DNA of 64,000 bases from Nephrocerus scutellatus (GCA_947095585.1 OX352764.1:8355001-8419000); one strand, 5' to 3'. Shown: positions 22,976 to 33,832, counted from the stretch's first letter. Made by a program: numbers and translations. Notes: generated by a model not told the origin, from the letters alone.

Positions 22976-25690
22976 ATGTCCTACAATCAACAGCTAATCT
23001 CCCTTAAGGATAACAGTTGTTACGCCATCAGTTGGGTCGCAGGGACAAATCCAAATGCTTTGCGCAAGGCATATAAGCGATCGGAAATTGATGGCGTATG
23101 TGTTCCTAAGTTATGGTAAGTTTTCAATGGAAGATAATTGCAAAAAAGAAAAACATGTAAAGGTAATATCCATTTCAGTAATCAGCTCATGTCGACGCTT
23201 GAAAGCAAAAATAATAGCAATATGGAGGACCAGAGATCAAAATTGAACTTTTGCATTTTAACCAAATTGACGTTCGGCACAATTCAGATTTTCGCGCAGC
23301 AGGCAACACATGCACTTGGTAATCAAAAAAAAATCCCGAAGAAAATGTATTAATTGTTTTGTATAAACCTACCGTCTTACTTTTTTAAAATATTTAGATG
23401 ACACAGTTAGCTTCTATGCTCGCAGTTCATTTGAAATTAGGAAGATTACACAGAAACGTCAATTTAGGTAGTTTCCTTATTTCTTCCGTTCTCTGATTTA
23501 AAGATTTTTTTCATTATTCAGTACCATCACTGAGGATTTGTTTCCAAATCCCAAAAAAAGACGAATCACATGTTCCAGCAAGGAGATGTCGACGGACTTG
23601 TCAACATTACTGGAAAACTCTGTTACTATTGACGAATGGTCTGAAAATTTGGTTCAACATTCGGAAGCGGTATGAACACAAACTTAAATGCCAGTCGCTA
23701 GATTTAAATGCATGCTTTAGAATTTTCAGACACCGCTCTGTCCATTTTTGAACAGTAATGACGAACCAACCTTGAATATTTGCAACATTCAAGCAATAAA
23801 AGAACAAACTACCATTCAGATACCGGAAATAACCTACCGAGAAATAAATTGGGAAATTACGATCCCTGAATTGGCAGAAGACGGATTTGGTGATGAAACC
23901 TTCCAGCAACGTCTTGAGCTTTTGCACATGCTCTCTGGTAAATGAATTGACTGGTGTGATTCCGTTAAAAAAAATTTATTTTGAATATTTATTAACTTTA
24001 AAGGTCCAATTTGCAAAGCAAATAAACACAAGAGAAAGGTAATTTACATGGCTTTTAGTTTTCTTATTTTAACGCTGCCTTTTTTCTAGGCATTGGCTGA
24101 TAGTCTGCAATGTAGCCTTACAGCCAAAAAGTCTTATGGTAGATATAATTGAAGTACTGGATTTTTAAGATAATTCTTATAATTTTTTATTTGGATTCCG
24201 TAGACTTCCCTATTGACATAAGTCAAAAGGAGAATGATCTAAATAATAATCTGACAAATACAGTACCATTACCAATCGTGCTACTTGAACCTGAAAAAGA
24301 ATCGCTTCCAAGCTTCAACATTACTGATGTTGACGATTTCTTTCTAAATGTGAGGATTTGAAAAATATTAATATTATTGTTATTTATTTAAAGAAATGTT
24401 TAAAAGATAATTACAGAGAATAATATTGCCTTAAACTCGACGGCAATTGCCGACGCTTTCCCGGCTAACCAAAGGGAATTGAACCCTAATAATTATGTCG
24501 TCGAGGAATCTGATTTGAATTTAATTGAGATTACCAAAGAACAGAACATTAAAAAAGTCTCACGCAAACGGAGGTCTTCTCATCGTATTGTTGATAAAAG
24601 CATAAAGCTGTCCCGCGACGATATGTTCAACGACAGCACAAATTATGCAATAGGACAATGCATTACAAAAGTAATATATTCTTACACTAATACTAACAAA
24701 AACAAATATTAATTGATGTGTTTTGTGTAGGAAGAAATTGCAAATAAACCAACAGAGTACGATAGACCGGAGGTTATGTTTAAGAAACCCTTTAGAATGT
24801 AAGAAATATTCATAAAACAAAACAAAAACCATTTATATTGAAGAAAAAAATATTACATTCATATACAGCAACAATCTTAACACTAAATTTAAGAGGAATT
24901 TGAAATTATACCGAATGAAATCATTTTCTGAATATAAAAGTATTGTACAAAGTATTTTTACTGATTCAACAAGTGATTTTACAAATGAGATTTGCCCACA
25001 ACGGAAATCGATGAAAGCGAATAATTCAGGTATAGCTGAAAATTTAAAAATCGGAGTTGACAATGGAATTCTATCAAAATCGACAACTGAATTACAAATG
25101 GATAATATATTGATTGACGAAACGGTTTCTCAAAATCAAAGTGCAATATCATGCTCAAAAAGTCACAAAGATTTGAGTTCTTTCCCAGATGAGGTAAATA
25201 ACTGAGTTATATTATTAAAAAGAACTGTATTATAAAATTTTTAATTTTAGCTGGATCTCACACAAGTAGAACTTCCATTCAAATCGGAAAGTAGAATTCA
25301 CAGGTATGAATTATTGTTGCGAGTGCATTCTTGGCAATCTGTTCATTGTTTTTAAACGCATGCAGCTCTGATTGGGGACATCGCGGTATAATGGAACGCC
25401 TCATCAATGCTTTGAAGACTGGGGACCCCGGCGAAGCGGATGTTGCATCGATTTTTAAAGGTGCCAATCGTTTATGTGCCGCAATAGCATTTCACTCATT
25501 GTTAGGTATTGTAATCAAACATGCACGTAGACTATTTTTATTGATATGTATTTATCATTTCGCAGATCTCTCGGCAAAGCATTTCATTGAAATCGTAGGA
25601 GATGCAAGCTCACATCAAGTCAAATCTGTTAAACTTGGTCCAACTACACTTAAGTTTCTGGTTAAAAATAACCGTACACTATTAAATTAG
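22976..25690 (+). CDS. c(2)M: Divergent alpha-kleisin (Rad21/Rec8 family), probable C(2)M
   Basis: Kleisins bridge the SMC heads of cohesin-like complexes; fly C(2)M is a meiosis-specific member of the synaptonemal complex lateral element. Fourteen exons fit in frame: 22976-23115, 23179-23318, 23398-23467, 23522-23669, 23730-23937, 24004-24038, 24090-24138, 24204-24349, 24419-24670, 24731-24798, 24869-25193, 25251-25303, 25366-25505, 25566-25690, giving 632 residues. The N-terminus has an SMC3-binding-like helix, LTKLTFGTIQIFAQQATHAL, where canonical family members have a site for the second SMC helix. The C-terminus is a winged helix (KGANRLCAAIAFHSLLDLSA, then AKHFIEI), as in Rad21/Rec8. 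The middle is polar and unordered with a KKRRI basic patch. The 24419 acceptor is the second AG of CAGAG, chosen because the first gives a stop. Family is secure; the c(2)M name rests on divergence and probable synteny. Confidence 0.78.
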
Positions 25691-25737
25691 TTACCAGATT
25701 TAATTGGGTTTGTTACTTAATACATAAAAATTAATTT

Positions 25738-25743
25738 AATAAA
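25738..25743 (+). terminator. Kleisin gene poly(A) signal
   Basis: AATAAA 48 nt after the kleisin stop codon. It lies only 13 nt before the AATAAA complement used by the convergent TMEM147 gene, so the two mature transcripts should overlap at their 3' ends. Confidence 0.6.
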
Positions 25744-25750
25744 TTTTAAG

Positions 25751-25756
25751 TTTATT
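25751..25756 (-). terminator. TMEM147 poly(A) signal
   Basis: TTTATT on the plus strand, that is AATAAA on the minus strand, 19 nt after the TMEM147 stop. Cleavage some 15-25 nt later falls within the 3' UTR of the kleisin gene. Confidence 0.6.
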
Positions 25757-25774
25757 TTGTAATTGCACGCTGAT

Positions 25775-26674
25775 TTAAATACCAATTTGCTGGGCCAAAC
25801 CGTTATAGATGTGCAATGCGAAATATCCAATTACAGATGAAATAAGCGCCTTGAAGGCAATTGTCGACCAAGGGCCAAATGTAAGTATAGTAAGCAGACC
25901 CTCTAACCAAACCCCTTTAAATACAGTCACTATCAACAAAAATGTAACCAAAGGCATAAGATTTTTGTTAAGATCATTCCGTGTGAACAGCCAAATAAGT
26001 GTTGCTGTGGAAATATGTTGAATCTGTCGGGAAAAATCCATTAAAGTTTAACTTTTGGTTAAATAATCCACAAGTCAATAATACCAATAAAACATTTGAC
26101 TCCAAGCACTTAAGTATGTATATCCAACTAAATTCTGCACCGCGAGCGCCAACCCACAGCATAATACCGCGTGATAGTATAACTTCTGCGGCGGCCCAGC
26201 CCAAACCGGCTGTAATCAGCTTATTATGGCCTTTTCCTGGGATTCTTGACAGAATTACAGCAAAACCTAACAAGTCAGCAATATCGACACTGCAACGAAG
26301 GAATTCCTGTTGGTTCACAGATGAAATAATTAAATAACAAAAAAATCTACAGCCGAAAAAGTTAGAAAACAATTCAACGTACCGAAAAAAAATTAAATTC
26401 ACCAGTTCCCGATGAGATTGTATCGGAATCAAAAAATGTAGCTAAGACCAGCATTTTACATAATTGTGTAAAAACATAAATGCCACCTGCTTGAATGCAT
26501 TTCCAAAAGGCCCCATATTCCGATCTGTGATTATAAAGCGTTAATTGAATAATTAAATATTAATTAGTCCGATCATTCAAGTGAATAAAAAACTTACAAG
26601 CCAGAATATTTATAGGTCATGTAGTATGGAACGTAGACTAGCGCTATGCAATTTCCAAAATGGTACAAAGTCAT
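25775..26674 (-). CDS. TMEM147 homologue, ER membrane protein
   Basis: TMEM147 is a multi-pass ER protein; in mammals it is part of the Nicalin-NOMO-TMEM147 module of the multipass translocon. Four exons fit in frame on the minus strand: 26674-26598, 26524-26383, 26306-26085 and 26023-25775, giving 229 residues, the usual family length. The start is [18 protein letters not shown], matching the conserved family N-terminus. Other signatures are [44 protein letters not shown] and ARGAEF.WIYI. About seven hydrophobic segments are visible. It is convergent with the kleisin gene; only 84 bp separate the stop codons. Identity is secure by motif order. Confidence 0.93.
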
Positions 26675-27069
26675 TTTTATTGAAGATTTTCGCGTAAAGT
26701 CGGTAAAATTCTTTACAAATAATGAGTTAGGAGCACAGAAAAAATAGAAAAAAGATCATCAGTTAGGTTTTTTTATATAAAAGAACCGCCTCTGACATAT
26801 GTCAAACCATTTAACTCATAGAGTGAGTTCACTGCTCAACGAAATGTTACACAAAGTTACTTCTTTTGAATTCGTTTGTCGTTCACTGAAGACTATGGTG
26901 TTGCAGTATATTATGACAACTTGGTGTTCACCATATAGATTTTCGTCGACACAACATAACATTTTTTAACAAAAGTCACGAGTGTAGTTAATTGATGTCT
27001 TATGAAGAATTTAGACTATAGCCGTGGCACTATGTCCGGACTGATTGGTCTAGTTTCATTGAGGTTAAA

Positions 27070-27245
27070 GGATCGATTATAATAGACTTTCACGCGCATG
27101 AACTAGTGTCAAATGTCAATGAAATGTTTGGTCATGTTTGCCAAATTACAACAAATGAGTATAATGAAATTTTACATGCATTAGCATAAGTCTCTGTTTT
27201 TCGTATCCAAAAGACAAATGTCTAATTTACACGTGTAAAGAGCGA
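27070..27245 (+). repeat. Dispersed repeat, pair with 41265-41432
   Basis: CGATTATAATAGACTTTC, then GTCAAATGTC.A.GAAATG, ATGTTTGCCAATT, TATAATGAAATTT, and GTCTCTGTTTTTCGTATCCA then ACATGTAAAGAGTG-like sequence occur in the same order at 41265-41432. No frame is shared, so this is a noncoding repeat of unknown class. Confidence 0.7.
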
Positions 27246-27978
27246 CCCGAATAGCTCGCGTCTATGCCCGCGAAAGTGAACGAAATCTTAACATATCGGA
27301 ACTGAACTCTATTATAACCTCACAATACATTTTCTTTGTATTAGAAAATTCGCCTATAAGTGCTCATGCTGGCAAATGTCCATTATAATACATGCTTAGT
27401 ATAGTGGCATTAAAAAAATTTAAAAAAATAATTATATTATAATTTGGTGTCCTTTTCAATTGTTACAGATACTAGTTAAAATCATAACAGGAAAAAACAA
27501 TTTATCCAGTATGAAATATCCTTCATAATACCACTTTTAACGACACTTTATTTATTCAAATTATTAAATCATTAATCAAATACATTAAAATAAATACTAT
27601 TAAAGCAAAGTGTTCCTGGCATCATGAATAAAATTATTTATTGCATTTTACATCAATAACTGCAAAATAATTAAACTAATTAGAAGATCTTACTTATTTG
27701 TGTTCCGCTGCATTCATAATTTTTACTTTTTTTTGACACCTACCGATGATGAAAATAGAAGCGTTTTAATTTTTTGAAAAGATGATGGTGGTCGATGATA
27801 GAAATGATAGAAAAATATTATGTTTACACAATAATATATGACAAAATTTAATCATTTTTATTTTCGGATCATATAAAAAGTTGATATTGTAAACGTAAAC
27901 GGACGGAAAATTTAAGAAAAAATAACAATGCAGAAAGAAAGACGGAAGCAGGTGCAAAAATCAAGGAGGAAGTTTAAT

Positions 27979-28020
27979 TTATATATATATATATTTAATG
28001 AGAGAAAGAGAGAGAGGGAG
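27979..28020. repeat. Compound (TA)n-(GA)n microsatellite
   Basis: A run of nine TA/AT units is followed by TTTAATGAGAGAAAGAGAGAGAGGG, a purine-rich tract that could behave as a GAGA-factor-type site, although it is far from either gene start. Confidence 0.7.
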
Positions 28021-28154
28021 AAGACAGCTGCAATAATAATTAAAGAATTACTGCATTTAATCACAAAATAATACGAATACATCTGATCAAAATCTTTACA
28101 AAACGTTGTATAAATTAAAAACTACAAAAAGGGTATTTACATGATAATATTATC

Positions 28155-28500
28155 GTAATTGCGAGCCCTAAGGACGAAGCTAATAATCGAGGCAAAGCTA
28201 TTTTTTTCAGCGTGCGTACGTTTGACCAGTCCATCTACCAGTTAGATATAGATGAGTCTTGTCTTAACACAATTGTTTAGCACTAGGGCGTAATTTTGAT
28301 ATTTTTTTATTTATAATATATCGAAAAATCAATGACTTCATTGTAGTTACGCCTATCGATTCTGACGTAACATTCTACATTAAGGGGGTGTACTATAGCC
28401 TTTAACCTTCCTTCACCTGCCAATAATTAACATTAAAAATTTCATTAAAATAGGTTTGTAAATGTGAGTTGCCATAAATAACAACAAAAAAACGGCACAA
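28155..28500 (+). mobile_element. Helitron/DINE-1-like element, fullest copy
   Basis: Carries both the ATTGCGAGCCCTAAGGACGA head (compare 8455-8650) and the CTATAGCCTTTAACCTTCCT distal part (compare 6880-7050), linking the two fragments as one family. It has no coding capacity. Placement in the DINE-1/Helitron group is from remembered resemblance. Confidence 0.5.
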
Positions 28501-28963
28501 AATTTAATTTTTATTTATAGGTGTTTGGCGGGTGTTCACACACAGAGATAACATGATGTCTATTCTAGAATCAACAACATATGCCATTTTGTCTTTGTCA
28601 TTATAACAACTGAAACTGACAGGTACACGTATCATCTGTGCTGTCATTGAGAGAATTTTATTTCCAATTACCAATTAATTACAAGTTTCAGTTTTTTACC
28701 CTAGCTGTGTCTGCAGTTTCAACTTATTGAAAAATTCCAAAGTTACTTGCAAATAATTGAGTAGTTTTTCTAATTTTGGAGATAATCGTTAAACGAAATT
28801 ACCAGATTTGCACGTAAATTTTGGGCATTTTCCTGTGCTTTGTAAACAAATAAAAAAAACAACTTTGGTGTTAAAAAGAAGGAACCATTGTGAGTCATTC
28901 TAATTAAGATTTAGTTCTTTGATTTGCAAAGAATCCTATTTAGTTTTTTTTGTAGACTATGAG

Positions 28964-30508
28964 ATGCAAACTAGACGTCGCTTACAATCTGGACACTTTA
29001 AGCAAGATTTTGTTCAATATCAGGACGAAGGACAATATCTAAGCCAGCCAGCAGCAAGCAGACAAACAACATCAGCTGTATCGCCTCAATCACTTTCAGG
29101 AGGAGGAGCTGCATTATCAGTAATTTCCATTGAAGACAAGAACCACAATTCCACCGACCAGTTGCCACATCATCAGGAACTTGTTGTTGACATAGACACC
29201 GATAAGGAACGAAAATACTCTAAAGGAGGCTGGAACTTAAGGACACTTTCAAATCGAATTCAGATTTCATCCGGTAATGCCCTGCGAACGTTTATTCAGA
29301 CACCATTGACAGCAGCGGCAGCAGTTGTCACAGGAAGCAATAGCGAAGGTTTGGTGGAAAGAAGTAAACTTATAATCAACAATAATTTCTACGGCAGCGA
29401 AGGCAATTACACAGATAATAATCAAGATCAAAGCAATTCATTGGACAACAACGACGACGATTTTATATTTAGCAAGGAGGATATTGTTGTTATGGCTGCC
29501 CGAGATCGTACAACGGAATTTGCAAGCGCGATTCGCTCGCTGCAATCGCGCAACATTACACGAGCAGTCAACATTAAAGATCCACGCAAGGCCAAACAAG
29601 TTCAAAGCTATTCAGAGTTTATGATGGTTGCGAAGTACATTGGGAAAAACATTGCCAGTACCTTTGCTAAATTAGAAAAGCTGACATTATGTAAGTTGTT
29701 TAGATAGCAATAAAATTTATGATTTATTGTTTTTAACGATTTTTCTTATCCTGGTTTTTCTGCAGTGGCAAAGAAGAAAAGCCTCTTCGACGACCGACCA
29801 CAAGAAATTCAAGAACTCACATACATTATTAAAGGTGACCTTAATGCTCTTAATCAACAAATTGCCCGCCTGCAGGAAATCTCTAAGGATCAACGTCGTA
29901 CTAGCAGTGGCAAGCATCTTATATCACATTCCTCAAATATGGTGCTCGCTCTCCAATCAAAACTGGCAAGCATGAGTACGGATTTTAAACAAATTCTTGA
30001 AGTTCGCACCGAGAACCTCAAGCAACAGAAGACGCGTTGTGACCAGTTTAGTCAGGGACCTGTTGCACACGGGGTATCAGCGTCAACAGCAAAACAAGGC
30101 AGTCTCTTGCTTAGTGAAGAAAATCAAATGATTAGCATTGACATGTCCGCCGGGGATAGTGAAAATCGGCCACTTCTAAACAGACAAATGCAGACACAAC
30201 AGCAAATCGCCGTATACGATGAATCCGACAATTATGTTCAGCAACGTGCTGAAACCATGCAAAACATCGAAAGTACAATTGTCGAATTAGGTGGCATATT
30301 TAGCCAACTAGCTCATATGGTAAAAGAACAGGAAGAAATTGTTGAACGAATCGACACAAATGTCCAGGATGCCGAACTCAATATTGAAGCTGCCCATGGC
30401 GAAATATTAAAATACTTCCAATCGGTGTCGAAAAATCGCTGGCTTATGATCAAAATCTTTGGTGTTTTGATCTTCTTTTTTATATTTTTTGTTGTCTTTT
30501 TAGCGTAA
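28964..30508 (+). CDS. Syx5: Syntaxin 5, Golgi Qa-SNARE
   Basis: Syntaxin 5 is the Qa-SNARE for ER-to-Golgi and intra-Golgi fusion. Two coding exons, 28964-29690 and 29766-30508, join in frame to 489 residues. The first ATG (MQTRRRLQSGHF) follows an acceptor-like site; an open extension upstream has no ATG. A second in-frame Met (residue 177, position 29492) starts MAARDRTTEFASAIRSLQSR, the known family short-form start. The N-terminal Habc bundle follows, then SLFDDRPQEIQELTYIIKGD, the SNARE motif (about residues 400-462; 0-layer Gln in GGIFSQLAHMVKEQ) and a C-terminal tail anchor rich in F, I and V. The region before residue 177 is Ser/Gln/Asn-rich and carries an RRR patch that could act as an ER retrieval signal, as in mammals. 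Convergent with the glucosidase II beta gene. Confidence 0.96.
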
Positions 30509-30541
30509 TAAATAGCAATAACTTGTTGGTATTGGTTATTT

Positions 30542-30547
30542 AATAAA
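30542..30547 (+). terminator. Syx5 poly(A) signal
   Basis: AATAAA about 34 nt after the Syx5 stop codon. Downstream 30600-31200 has no gene, only AT-rich sequence. Confidence 0.55.
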
Positions 30548-31238
30548 TTCTGTGTCTGGAGAGATTCCATCTTCATATTCAAGTTATTAGGTCTTTCTAT
30601 TATGATTTGTATATTTTTGATTATGAATAAATCAATGTTCGATACTATAAAATATTTTACTAATAATGCAAGTCCAATTAAAAGGAGCAAAAAATGATAT
30701 ACCACTTATCCATAGCGTATGTTAGAGCATAAATTTATTTTTCTGATTACGATACAAAAAAAAAGCACTAACACACAGTCAAACAATATATACGAGAAGA
30801 AATTAAATAAAATTATTATTGCAGCAGTAACGAAGATTGCATTTTATATCGTGGAAATTTTATTACAAATCGTTTACTTTGTCATTTATAATGTTCCATA
30901 ACAGAATAAGGATAGAAGCCAAGTAGCGAAACCAATCTGCGTCAATCCCATGCACGAATGGACTACAAACAAGTACGCCAAAAGTCGGAGAACTCAGCAC
31001 TGATTCTTATCACGGAACATTTGCATCTCAGCGCCAACCAAAATTGAATATGCTTAAGAAAAAAATGCATTTTCTTTAAAAAAAACTATTACTCCTACAA
31101 TTTATTTTAATCATTCTGTTTCGTTCAAATAAATACATCAAAGGAATGACTGAATTGTTTACATGTAATTAAATGACTAATAAACCAAAAAAAAAATAGG
31201 GATTAGCAAATACATTCAATTCAAAAAATGGTCTCAAT

Positions 31239-31244
31239 TTTATT
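31239..31244 (-). terminator. Glucosidase II beta poly(A) signal
   Basis: TTTATT on the plus strand gives AATAAA on the minus strand, 52 nt after the stop codon. Confidence 0.5.
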
Positions 31245-31295
31245 TTTTTATTATTATTATGTACTCGTTTTTTGTGATCACTTGATCAACCAGAA

Positions 31296-32957
31296 TCAAA
31301 GTTCATCATGATTGTCATTCCGTTCACCTGCGATGGCTTCTTCAAAATGATCTCCACAAGCTGCTGGAGTTTCAAATACAAAGAAATATTCGCAACGATT
31401 TGGCTCAGAGACTGACGTAATTTTATGTTCCAGCGCGCATTTCAGTTGCACAAGAGCAGACCTTTGTGGGCCGTTCCAACATGATGCACCATTACTGTAT
31501 TTCATCTGGAAATATTTATTTGGATGTTCATCTGTCCAGTGATCCCAACGACCGAGAGTTGTTTCGGCGCCTCCACTTCGTTGCTGCTGTGATGCCCGAT
31601 CGAAGGGACAAAGTTTGTAGACGTACTCACGATCTTCAAAGGTGAAGCATTCGCCATCGAGGGGGGCAAACTCTTCTTGTGGACCGTAATCCTTAGCGTT
31701 TTGTTCTTGAATTTCTTTAATTTCCTGATCAATTTCACGTACCAAACGTTCGGCTTCACCAAAGGCATTGCGGGCAGTATTCGCATTTTCAACGATTCTT
31801 TGCGTTTCAGGATCATATTCCGGCTTAACCGCCGTGTTGGTAGTTTCCTCAGTAATAGATCCTTCGCCAACATCTTCCTCTTCATCTTCGTAGGCTTCTT
31901 CTTCTTCCTCCTCTTCTTCTCCATCAAATTCTTCCGCCCTTTGATTGTGTACGACTTGATCGTTTGGATTTTCTTGTTGTTGTTGTTGTTGCTCCTGCTG
32001 CTGATCTTCAATTTCATCTGTGCCAACAGCTGGAGCCTTAAAGATACCTGACGCCAACATAAGGTAGGGTTTAACTCGTGACCATGAAAGACTTACAAAA
32101 CCTTCCAAATCAATGCGTTCTTGTTCGTCAAGGAAGAATTTTGCTTCTTCGACACTAACGACGCCATCACGGTCCTTGTCAAAAGTTCTATCAACCTGCA
32201 GCTCAGATATATCGATAAAACCATCAGCATTGACATCATATTTTCTAAAGGTTTCCTCTGCTTCTTTGTGATTACTTCCTGGATCATCAATCTTATCATG
32301 AAATTCTACATCCGCTGCAGCCTCTTTGGCTGCTTGTTTGTACACTTCAAGAGCTTCGCTTTCAATTGCCTCGGCTTCTTTCTTAATAGCTTCTTTTTCT
32401 ATTTGTATTGCATCTGCTTCGTTGCGACGTTTTTCCAATTCAGCAAGTCGTTCAATGCGCTCCGACTTTAGTTGTTTGCCTTTAACACTTAGCTCAGACA
32501 GTAGAGCGGCGCCATTCTTGAAAAGTTCCTCTTGGCTCTTGCGTAGCTGACGCTCTTCACGACCAAGTTCCATACATGTATTAAGGCATTGACTTTGATC
32601 CGTCATCTGATATTCATCGCTGGCATCGCAACAATCACAAATTCCATCGTTTACACGCGAACTTGGAATGTTTATCGGACGATGGCCAGCATTTGTACAA
32701 TGGAACAAACCATTAGGACATGCCGAAGTGCCTGGTTCATCACTTCCATCAGAGCAGTCGCAAAAATCATCGTTAACCTGAAGGAACTTAATGGTTTTTA
32801 TCCCGTCGAAACAGGTGAAGTGTTCGTCTCTTGGCTGGTATAGTGCTGCCCTTGAGATTGCCACACCGCGAGGACGTGGAACTTCACCAGCGAAGAGTAC
32901 AACGCAATGACATCCTAGTGTTATAAACGTCGCATATATCAAATCTTGGTAAAACAT
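31296..32957 (-). CDS. GCS2beta: Glucosidase II subunit beta (PRKCSH family)
   Basis: The beta subunit retains glucosidase II in the ER and presents N-glycans, in the trimming steps that drive calnexin release. The gene is one exon of 553 codons. A hydrophobic N-terminal signal (residues about 5-23) precedes two LDL-receptor class A-like repeats (NDDFCDCSDGSDEPGTSAC and NDGICDCCDASDE, residues 62-115). A Lys/Glu coiled coil spans about 130-215, two EF-hand loops follow (DVNADGFIDISEL near 241 and DKDRDGVVSVEEA near 260), then Gln-rich and Glu-rich tracts (319-362). The MRH lectin domain occupies about 435-535 and keeps the paired Cys and the sugar-binding pattern WNGPQRS then CEYFF. The protein ends HDEL, an ER retrieval signal. 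The first ATG is in frame with the signal peptide. Identity is very secure. Confidence 0.97.
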   Translation of the reverse strand: MFYQDLIYATFITLGCHCVVLFAGEVPRPRGVAISRAALYQPRDEHFTCFDGIKTIKFLQVNDDFCDCSDGSDEPGTSACPNGLFHCTNAGHRPINIPSSRVNDGICDCCDASDEYQMTDQSQCLNTCMELGREERQLRKSQEELFKNGAALLSELSVKGKQLKSERIERLAELEKRRNEADAIQIEKEAIKKEAEAIESEALEVYKQAAKEAAADVEFHDKIDDPGSNHKEAEETFRKYDVNADGFIDISELQVDRTFDKDRDGVVSVEEAKFFLDEQERIDLEGFVSLSWSRVKPYLMLASGIFKAPAVGTDEIEDQQQEQQQQQQENPNDQVVHNQRAEEFDGEEEEEEEEAYEDEEEDVGEGSITEETTNTAVKPEYDPETQRIVENANTARNAFGEAERLVREIDQEIKEIQEQNAKDYGPQEEFAPLDGECFTFEDREYVYKLCPFDRASQQQRSGGAETTLGRWDHWTDEHPNKYFQMKYSNGASCWNGPQRSALVQLKCALEHKITSVSEPNRCEYFFVFETPAACGDHFEEAIAGERNDNHDEL

Positions 32958-33429
32958 ATTTGCTAATGCACACTTGGTAGCTTTTTAATTGAATTTTTAT
33001 AATTTTTTTATTGTAATAACACCACCTTCAGAGAAAACAAAAATGACCGGTCAAAACCACTTGAAAAATTCACGATGGCACATTCCCTTGTCCCTTATCA
33101 AATATCAATTGACCAATAGAAATTAGTTGTTCGGTTTCATGACTATGGACACTTCAAAATGTATGCCAAGTCACAAGACCACGATTCTGTTCACAATGGC
33201 ACACCAAAAAAAATGTTGGCAGTGCAGTGCGCTATTGTTATTTATTTATATAAAAAATTAAGAAATTATTTTTTTTAACCAAGGTTGGCGTCCCATTTCG
33301 ACAGCGTTCTCTACGAAAGCCAGTGAACGCTGTAGAAGTGAGACACCAAACTTTCACTGTACCCACCAAATCGAAAGAGCTGTTAGTGAACACAAATCGA
33401 ATAAAAATTGTGTCATGTGCCAAGCAAAA

Positions 33430-33545
33430 TAACATCATTTGTTGGTGTAAGTAAAAAGAGGGGTAAATCTCCCAAAATATCCAGATCTGTTAGAGACTCT
33501 GTCAAATCAAAAATTTGTTTTTTTTTGAGAAAAAACAATCCGTTC
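33430..33545. repeat. Dispersed repeat, pair with 56555-56680
   Basis: GTAAGTAAAAAGAGGGGTAA, then ATCTCC, AGATCTGTTAG and a T-run within a GAGAAAAAAC-like setting are matched at 56565-56680 (GTAAGTGAAAAGAGGGTTAA, ATCTCC, CAGATCTGTTAGG, long T-run). The shared part is about 90 bp. Class unknown. Confidence 0.6.
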
Positions 33546-33652
33546 CAGATTTTTTGTAAATTCCATGTCAACATAAGAATATAAAAAAATTGGGTACATT
33601 TTAAAAAAAGTTTGTATTGGAGCCCGCCGTCCCGGGGCCCGATCTCTCAAAA

Positions 33653-33832
33653 TTTTAGTAGAAAGTATTGTCACCGGAAATATAGATGTGTGTATAGATA
33701 ATTTTTCAATAAAATCGAGTTTTGGAAGTGGGTTAAAAATTTATCGCAATATTCCACGAAAAACAGACAGACAAAACATACAGACAGACAGACATACACC
33801 TCCCCCATGAGCCATATAGAGAATTTAAAAAA
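33653..33832 (-). repeat. DINE-1/mini-me-like repeat, reverse copy
   Basis: The reverse complement carries TTAAATTCTCTATATGGCTC, a (GTCT)n core, GTGGAATATTGCGATAAATT, CCCACTTCC, ATATTTCCGGTGACAATACT and TTCTACTAAAATTTT, in the same order as 62693-62852. The core here is (GTCT)n where the other copies have (GGCT)n, an expected feature of mini-me elements. Confidence 0.65.

Larger units (their letters stand above)
26675..28963. other. Intergenic region TMEM147-Syx5 (divergent promoters)
   Basis: The two genes are transcribed away from each other, so both promoters lie here. A dispersed repeat (27070-27245), a (TA)n then (GA)n microsatellite (27979-28020) and a Helitron-like element (28155-28500) occupy much of it. 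An acceptor-like T-run ending in TGTAG at 28951-28955 just before the Syx5 start codon suggests an upstream noncoding 5' exon of Syx5. No coding sequence is seen. Confidence 0.55.
30509..31295. other. Convergent 3' intergenic region
   Basis: About 790 bp between the Syx5 and glucosidase II beta stop codons. It holds the poly(A) signals of both genes (30542-30547 plus, 31239-31244 minus) and AT-rich sequence without further features. Confidence 0.6.

Noticed and set aside
28919..28963. Longer N-terminus for Syx5
   Set aside because: The in-frame extension has no ATG and crosses an acceptor-like TTTTTTTTGTAG, so it is probably intron or leader.
31677..32051. Plus-strand open frame of 124 codons
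   Set aside because: Antisense shadow of the Glu/Gln-rich part of glucosidase II beta.
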